A DNA stretch of 12,569 nucleotides, taken from positions 1 through 12,569 of the forward strand of contig JAOXYC010185134.1 of assembly GCA_028565715.1 (NCBI GenBank), in the 5' to 3' direction. This stretch comes from Phoronis pallida (lineage: Eukaryota > Phoronida > Phoronidae). This document shows, piece after piece, positions 1-7,300 of the stretch; the first letter of the stretch is position 1; each line of letters starts with the position of its first letter. The notes beneath the pieces are model-generated. The model was not told the DNA's origin, ran no database searches, and was given only the letters and a program-made list of their open reading frames with translations. The translations under genes and the position numbers were made by a program.

Positions 1-379
1 CATTCTCCACTTTTTACACCAATTATTCAGAGTATCTAACATAAGTTGCATATCAATCTCATTCTCAGCTAACAAAAGTACATCATCAGCATAGATTAAA
101 GAAGACACTACTGAATTTCCACATTTAACAACTTTTCCTAACATATTCATTTCTATTGCTAAGTCATTATATATATCCTGATCAAATACTCTCAAACCAA
201 TATATGTAGTATGTACCATCCTGGATAATCATTGAAGTCAATACTAAAAAGTGACAAAATGATGTTTAACATTTACAAACAATAAAAGACTGACAAACAT
301 TAAAAAAATCATTAAATTACCTTAGTAAAATAAATGAGCTTAGAGCTATAGGTCTAAAACTCTCCAAGTTTTTAGGGTC
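1..379 (-). pseudogene. Decayed LINE (non-LTR) reverse transcriptase fragment
   Basis: On the minus strand two pieces of one reverse transcriptase are seen. At 379-321 the reading is DPKNLESFRPIALSSFILL, matching the RPIxLxS motif of the fingers. At about 214-1 the reading runs LRVFDQDIYNDLAIEM and then SSLIYADDVLLLAENE, with the catalytic YADD, ending NNWCKKWRM at the window edge. The roughly 100 AT-rich bases between replace what is normally well over 100 codons, so the copy is internally deleted. The rest lies off the left edge. The clade is not assigned. Confidence 0.8.
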
Positions 380-586
380 TATTTATAATGTTGATTTCTT
401 TGAAAATACTTTTATGTAAGTGTTGTCCAATCTGTGTTTAAATTCGGGATAAAGATTCCAAGTAATAATTATTTGCCAGAACTGTACGTAGACCACTAAC
501 AACGAACTAATTACATCAGTACTACTATCATAAGTAGTTTCATATATAAAGTATGCGTTTTGTTTGAATCAGACCAGTCTTGTTAC

Positions 587-690
587 GCTCGTAGCTCAGT
601 GGCTAGTGTCCCGGCCTTTTAACAAAAAGGTCGTGGGTTTGCGCCGCTGGGTTGCATTGCACTGAGTGTTTCCTACTGGGCTAATAGGAT
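587..690 (+). mobile_element. tRNA-derived SINE head with short body
   Basis: An internal pol III promoter is visible: A box TAGCTCAGTGG at 592-602 fits TRGYNNARNNG exactly, and a degenerate B box GGTTTGCGCC lies at 636-645, spaced as in tRNA. The anticodon arm is A/T-rich and not a clean cloverleaf, so this is a SINE or pseudo-tRNA, not a working tRNA gene. A non-tRNA body follows up to a foldback element at 692. Confidence 0.65.
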
Positions 691-691
691 A

Positions 692-854
692 TGTTAAAAA
701 GATGAAATCCGGTATAAGATATATTGTAGATTAAAACTAAAACAGTTTCTCACATTGGCTTGATCACGTGGTATAGCAGTGATCAAGCCTCTGTGCGTAA
801 ATGTTTGGGATTTAATTTTCAATATATCTTATACCAGATTTCGTCTTTTTAACA
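692..854. mobile_element. Foldback element with 35-bp arms
   Basis: The first 35 bases (TGTTAAAAAGATGAAATCCG onward) recur inverted at 820-854 with 33 of 35 matching. Inside is a second perfect hairpin with arms GGCTTGATCAC and GTGATCAAGCC. The nested symmetry and short length suit a non-autonomous foldback MITE. A clear target duplication is not visible. It abuts the SINE on its left. Confidence 0.65.
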
Positions 855-1077
855 TTTTTATCTACTTTTATTATGCTTCCTGTAACGGCTCAGCTGATTT
901 TCACCGAACAAACATATGTATACCTTTGACAAACTGTGGAAATAGCAGTGCACACAACTTACAACACAAAAAAAATGTGTTTTATGATAATTAAGTACAT
1001 CAAGAGCAGTCCAGTGGGTGTAAATACCTTTTAGACACCTGGTACATGAGACCATGTAGCTTATAGGCTAGCTTTTT
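855..1077. other. No gene seen; unique-looking AT-rich DNA
   Basis: Short open frames on both strands here start and end without splice sites or recognisable motifs and overlap each other. I find no feature that I can support. Confidence 0.5.
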
Positions 1078-1096
1078 TAATAATAATAATAATAAT
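1078..1096. repeat. (TAA)n microsatellite
   Basis: About six uninterrupted TAA units lie directly beside the AGCGCTTT hairpin element at 1097-1140. Confidence 0.9.
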
Positions 1097-1140
1097 GTTG
1101 GTGCTTATATAGCGCTTTTTATTCAAAGCGCTTTACAATG
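1097..1140. repeat. TATATAGCGC / AGCGCTTT hairpin end of a dispersed repeat
   Basis: GTGCTTATATAGCGCTTT is followed by a six-base loop and the exact inverse AAAGCGCT (1111-1118 with 1125-1132). A microsatellite followed by TTATATAGCGC...AAAGCGCTTTACA is a combination I know from many marine invertebrate genomes as a repeat terminus (established but unnamed here). It lies within the 3' UTR of the KDZ-like gene. Confidence 0.6.
1118..1123 (-). promoter_or_regulatory. Candidate poly(A) signal AATAAA
   Basis: AATAAA on the minus strand lies 34 bp beyond the TAG of the KDZ-like gene. It occupies the loop side of the AGCGCTTT hairpin at 1111-1132, so the transcript end may be supplied by a repeat. 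No cleavage site can be proven from sequence alone. Confidence 0.45.
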
Positions 1141-1156
1141 ATTTTGTCAATTAAAT

Positions 1157-1347
1157 CTAGATTTTCTTTACTGCCAATTTGTTTTGAAACCACAAATAAA
1201 ATTTGCTATGCTTCATAAAATTAGCCCGGGTCATGTAGGATACTTGGCTCTTAATTCTCTGGAGTCTTGAATTAGCTTGCTCCACAACTTGAGAATTAAG
1301 AGTAGCATGCTGGGGATATGCCTTTAACTCGAAGCTGGGACCACAAG
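1157..1347 (-). CDS. Exon 14: last exon, EQANS block and stop
   Basis: The acceptor is TATATTTCAG|CT, phase 1. It encodes ACGPSFELKAYPQHATLN, SQVVEQANSRLQRIKSQV, then SYMTRANFMKHSKFYLWFQN and a short basic tail ending in TAG at 1157-1159. The E of VVEQANS is the candidate third acidic residue. The helix-rich close after it is typical of the family, so the C-terminus appears complete. The likely 3' processing signal is 34 bp on, inside a repeat. Confidence 0.88.
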
Positions 1348-4300
1348 CTGAAATATAATAATTTTGTGTAAAAAGTCCTGAAACCAACTTTTAAAATACT
1401 GTTACTATCATTGTGCAAAAGATTTTCAACAGGTACCATTTCGATATGAATAAATTATCATTTTATTGTGAAAACAGTTGTCTGCTCAGATCCCGGGGCT
1501 CAGATAACATTTGACTTATGTATAGTATTTGTTGCTAGCCTTTTTCTTCTTGTTATTGATTAGGCTACTGCAATTAAATACATTTTTAAAAAAATCGATC
1601 TTTGTCTGTTTTGACATCAGTCTGAATTTACCATTCAAGTTGATCATCCAACAATTCTTAATCAAAGAATCGAAATTAGTGCACACAAAAATCACCTAAT
1701 GCTTGTTGTAACCATAATGCTTAGGTTTCCAAAAATATACACTTTTACAGGCCAAAATTATTTTGTATCGTATTCCTAGACAGAGTCTATAGTGCCATTG
1801 ATACAATTTTGTGCTACATATTGAATCGGTTGCTAACTTTACTGTCAGTTTTGAAAGACATATATGTCATTCATAGAGAATTTACTTGATCTTCATGAAA
1901 TCATGATAATCACATTAAGTCGTAATCATGAAATCATGATAATCACATAAAGTCGTAAAGTTTGCAATACTCTTTGTGCCAACCTAAAAATGCAAGTTGT
2001 GATTCTTACTGGTCTGCTTCGGCACATATTTCAACAAAACTGAACATGAACAAACCTTTGTGGTTTTTGTAATGCAAAGCATCAACACGAAAAGCAGTGT
2101 GCTTGAAGAAGTCAGGGTCCCTGTTATAACAATAATTTTGCAGGTTACAGGCGTTGTCATAAACCAACAAGGAAGGGGCTGTAAAAGAAAGCTTTCATTG
2201 TACTTTAAGGCCTTGATATGACAAGTTACATTTGTATATGATTCTCACTTATCTCAATTGAGTTTCTTGTTAATTGTATGTATTTGAATACAAATAAATG
2301 TATGACTCTAACTTGGTCTAATTGCTTTCAGCAAATCAAATCCTCATGTGAAAAGGTGCATCACAGCGCAACTCGTGGGGTAAAATTATACTGGCTTAAA
2401 GCATTAAAATTAGCACAGAAATTACTATGACCCTTGTAGTGTAGAGGTTAAAGCACAACTATCATGAAAATAGGAGACCAAGTTGGATTCTTGAATTTTT
2501 CTGTCTTTTCAAAATTTATCATTTATTTGAAAAATTAACAGAAGTTGAATGAATAATAAAAAATGAAAACATACCAATCATCAAAAAAGAGAAATATATT
2601 GCAATTAAAAAATAAGTAGGCTAACTCAAAACCAAATTGACAAATCATAAAAAACATGGAATACAGAGAAAAGAAAATATATTTTAATTAATTTGTAAGT
2701 TTTCAAAATTGTGTAAAAAAACAAAACAGAACTGCAAGCTCATATATTACCAACCTGTCTTACATCTCCGTCGCATAATGGTAAATGGCACATTAGGAGA
2801 CTCGTGATATCTCATCACCTCAAAACCATAACAAACACCTGTTAAAATATAAAAATTGATTAGAACTGGTTATTATTTTCACCGAGACCAATTCAAAGTT
2901 CCTTGCGTTTGTAAGGACATTTATACCACTTGGCATCCAGTCACAAATGGCCATTTTACATTGCCTGAGGAAGTTAAGGAATAGTTATGTGTAAACCCTG
3001 CAAGGCCCAGCGTTCCATAAACGGAACGTTACAAGCAGCCTTAAGAACATGTACCATGCACCCCCTCAAGATGGGGGGGATGTTAAGGCTTTTAAGGTAG
3101 AGGTTTAACTAAGCTCATGAAAATGTTCACCTAAATCCTTTATGTTTGGCCTTTAAGGAAAATTTCTTACCATGACGACAAAATAATGTGAAGACACCAG
3201 GTAACAGGGATGGATGTCCTTTGCTGACTTTGACACAGTCCCCTGGTAAACGCTTTTTGTCACATGGATAAAGGCCACGCTCCCTCTGTACTGGCAATGA
3301 AGGGAAGAAGCAGGTGTCCTCCATAATGACTTCTGAAGAATCAGTGATGATGTTGTCCCTGTTGAAGGGTGCTAATGATTTCTTAATGAGTACTTCAACA
3401 AGAGGACTAAAAATTTCCTTTGGAAATTTCAATTTTAAACTGTTGAGCACTTTGAAAATAGATGGCACATTATGTTGGATAATTTTTAAGTCATTGTCGT
3501 TGTTGGTTATATCATAAATGCACATTTTTTTTAGAGTCTCGTGGACTAATGGAGACGTAGTAATCATGGAGGAGACAGGGTATGGGGAGCTCAGGTCCTT
3601 CAATACATGCTTCCAAACATCAGGTGCTTTCCAAAGTTTTTTGTTTGTAACTTGTGACATGGAAAAAATCTCTTCAAAAAACGGAACAATAGAAGCACAT
3701 TCCTTCTGAAGGTTGAACAAAAAATCATCCTGGATGTCTTTGTCAATGCCCGTATTAAGATACAACACCAATGGTTTTCTGCAGGCATTTGTCAGTAAAA
3801 CTCTGTCTTCCAACCTGAAAAAAAACAATACCTTAATGCAGTGCAAAATACCAGACAGCTAGCTTGTTGTCATGACTATCTATTTTTAAGAAAATGTTTT
3901 AGTGTACTTCTCATACCATTTGTGTGTGCATGTTCTATCTACCGGCTTGTCTAATTGCATCATTTTCTACTGTCAACATTGTGTTAAAAAGTCCTGGGTC
4001 TGCCAATTATTTATGTGGACAAAAAATACATTAACAACTTTAAAAAATTACCTTTTTTTATCAGTGTTTGGAGGAATCATCCCAGCAATGTCATTCAGCA
4101 ATGACCATGAAGATAACTCTTTTCGGAAGGAAACAGAGGTTGCATCCATAACGAAAGTATCTGGATCATCTCCACAGTCTGGGCATACGAAACAGCAATC
4201 ATAATCTATGTCCAGAAGGTCCAGAAATGAATACCATGCCAACCGAAAGTCATTGTAGGAAAATTTTTCATCATAGTTTACACAGCCCATATCTTCACTG

Positions 4301-7300
4301 ACGTTTTTTAAAACAGTATACTCAGTAAAAATTGTTGACCTGAAATAAAACCAAAAGCAACGGTGGTATGTTATCTCTGTGAATTTAACTTCAAGTAATT
4401 GTTACCAAAATAGTATGGCCGGTGATTTATTAAATTCACAAAATTACAAGAGCAATTATTGTCCTTCTGTTGTTCATGTTAATGGGCAGACGTTTCACAA
4501 AGAAGGTCTGTATGAATGGTTTTAGTTTTGTACAGTTGCATGTATCTATAGTCACCAAACTTTCTTGTGGCTGTAAGTGTTAGTATAGTTGAAATAAAAA
4601 CAACAATTGTTGTTTTTATTTCAACTATGTATCTAGTCCTCTTTAAAGAGATATTCTTAAATAACATCAGAACCAGATTAATCACTTAACTGTCCTTATA
4701 TTCGAATTCATATAACAAACTCATATACTTTGTATTATGAGTTTTCTTCTTTGATATGACTTAGCAGAGTACACGAGTTAACTGAATCACGTGGAAAGCA
4801 TTTTGCACGACACGTGCATAATGCTTTAGAACGTTAAGAATTGTAAAGTTCAAGAACGTAAAGAATTGAAATTCTCACATCTGTTCGCAAATTGGCGATG
4901 TTAAGTGATAAAATGATTCTTACAATGAATGGGAAGTAATGCCACCTTTTATTGGATTCAATTTTGAAAAATAATAGAACTCGCCAATTAAAGGCTCGTT
5001 CTATGATTTTTCAAAATCTCATCCAATAAAAGGTGGTATTACTTCCCATTCATTGTAAGAATCAGTTTGTATCATTGGTGTACTTTACCTCCCAGTCAAA
5101 AAATAGTGCATGTATCTTCTCAACACTTCATGATAGACCATATACAGTCCCATATTTAAAACCCCAACTTGAAAACCATCAATTTCTTGCACCATCTTAC
5201 ATGCACGGCACTTGGTAGTTGAAACTGGAAAAGAACAGGACTGGTATAATTATTTTTGTTTGTATGCTGCATTTTTAAATGCATATTGTAAAATTATTAG
5301 GTTTTTCAGAAAATGAAAAAAATCTAAATTATGCATGAGGCAAATACATATTAAGTAATTATAGCCGATAAAAAAGTAAATGGAGTTTCTTTTAGATTAC
5401 AATATAAAAACCTAGCATTGTTGGTTTGTAGACGGTCAGTGTTGTTGCCATTTAACCTAATTATACAGGGTGGTCCACAAAAAATGCAAACATTTCATTG
5501 TGACATAATTTCTCCAAAAACAATGAAATTGTGTCCAGCTGTACATAATACATGTATATTAATATTGAAAAAGAAACTTTTTTGTGAACCACCCTGTACA
5601 TATATAAACATAAAATATTTTTTTGGAGGATTAGATTTATGAAGGAATAACTTGTTCATACTTTCAGTCAGTCATTCAGAATAGTTCAGAGAAGCTGAAC
5701 CAAAACGTCTGTGTCATTTAAATAAGATTGCACAGGAAAATAACCATTAAATTTTACATGCATAAGGCCTATGAAAAAAAAATACATTACCTTGAATAAT
5801 CTGAATTCCAGATGTAGTGACCAGTCTGATGTTTTTAGTGAAGGGTACAAGTTCATTGATGGCTTCGCAATCAGAACAGCAGTCACGAGACAAAGATACA
5901 TATGAGGCTTTCAATTGATCAATCCTGTCTTCCATGTTATAAATTCGGTGAAGGTTTGCAGTGGATGTGAACGGTATTCTTATTTTTGAATGGCATCGGG
6001 GCTTGTACGAATTATTCGATGTGGATGCATTTTGCTGAGTTTCAAAGTTTTGTTTGAATATTGAAAGGTGTTCACAAACAACCTTGGATGCATTGCATGT
6101 CAAGCAGGTACATGACACATCTGTCTTCTCAATAACTCCAGGGCCTTTTTTGCAGTATTGCACCAAAAACAGCACTGGGGTCAAACTCACTATGCCCTGG
6201 AAAACAAAATAGTTACATTTTTTTAAACATATCATCTTTGGTTGAAATAACTTGACTAGTTTCAAAGTCTCTACCTTCCTGTTCACAAATGCGCCAAATT
6301 ATGGTACACAAAGGAATATGATATCTACGAAAGCGCAATTGTTATATAAACATGGGAAAAAATAATTCCAGTTTTCAAACTAATAATCCCCTGTTTTTGG
6401 TGTGCAAACTATTAGAATCTGTTGCCTTGAGTATGCCATACCGATAACATCATAAGCATGTACTTAGTTTATGCTTGAAACATTATACCCACATTGTCTA
6501 GATGCTCATCTGTGGGTGGAACTATACTTTCATCATCTTCCCCATTCTCTAAAAACAATTGAAAAATAATTAAGACAGAATCATTAAATCATTAAATACC
6601 CTGTTATGACATTAACAAAACAATAAGGGTGCTGGGCATTAATTATTGTAATCACCACTAGTAAATCACAGTTTTGCCTTATATGGTACCGTATAGCCCC
6701 ACACTCACTCGTGGAGCGCATGTGCCTATATGTGAATACACAGAAAATATATTCCCGTGCGCCTATTTTAAAGTAGAAGCCCTTGACCATTGTTTTCAAT
6801 TCATAAACCATAATAGACAAATATATTTTACACCTTTGTCTTTTATATTTTAAAATCATCTTTTTCTAGCAACTAACAGTGCTTAGATATAGAAAAACAT
6901 CTTCTATAAAGCAACTATTAAACAAGTATCCATGCCCTATTTCTGAATGTGACCTAGCTATATAAATGAGACCATTATGTGACCGACGTCAACCTTTTTA
7001 AGAACAACAATATGATAATGTTACAAAATCATCTTTTGATCTTTTATATTTTTATTATGTTTATTTTTCATCAAATAATACATAAAATGTAAAACTGGTA
7101 TAAAATAGGCACTTGGGTATAAATGGATTAACATAAAAGAAGTCGACGAGGAACGTATATTAAAGTTATTTTTCCAAACATAAGTATCAACTAGTAATTA
7201 AAGCTTACCTTCATCAGGTAGGGTTGGTTGTATGTTATGAATAGCATCATACCCATCCATGATGTCCTTGACAACTTGTGTGTGTTTGCACCATGGATTC

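Noticed and set aside
587-660. Functional tRNA gene
   Set aside because: A and B boxes are present, but the B box is degenerate and the acceptor and T arms do not pair, so a SINE head is the better call.
3314-3709. Plus-strand open frames opposite exon 11
   Set aside because: They are the antisense of a strongly supported coding exon and have no motif of their own.
4479-4685. Minus-strand 68-codon frame over the 44-bp palindrome
   Set aside because: It spans the palindrome, lies in the intron between well-phased exons 9 and 10, and shows no family features.
5747-5790. Reading exon 8 through its donor into a 15-codon extension
   Set aside because: CAAG|GTAATG is a clean donor, and the join to exon 9 restores the CxxC ribbon; the extension is T-rich intron.
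6584-6859. Extra coding exon in intron 6
   Set aside because: No splice sites in phase, no conserved motif, and exons 6 and 7 already join in phase without it.
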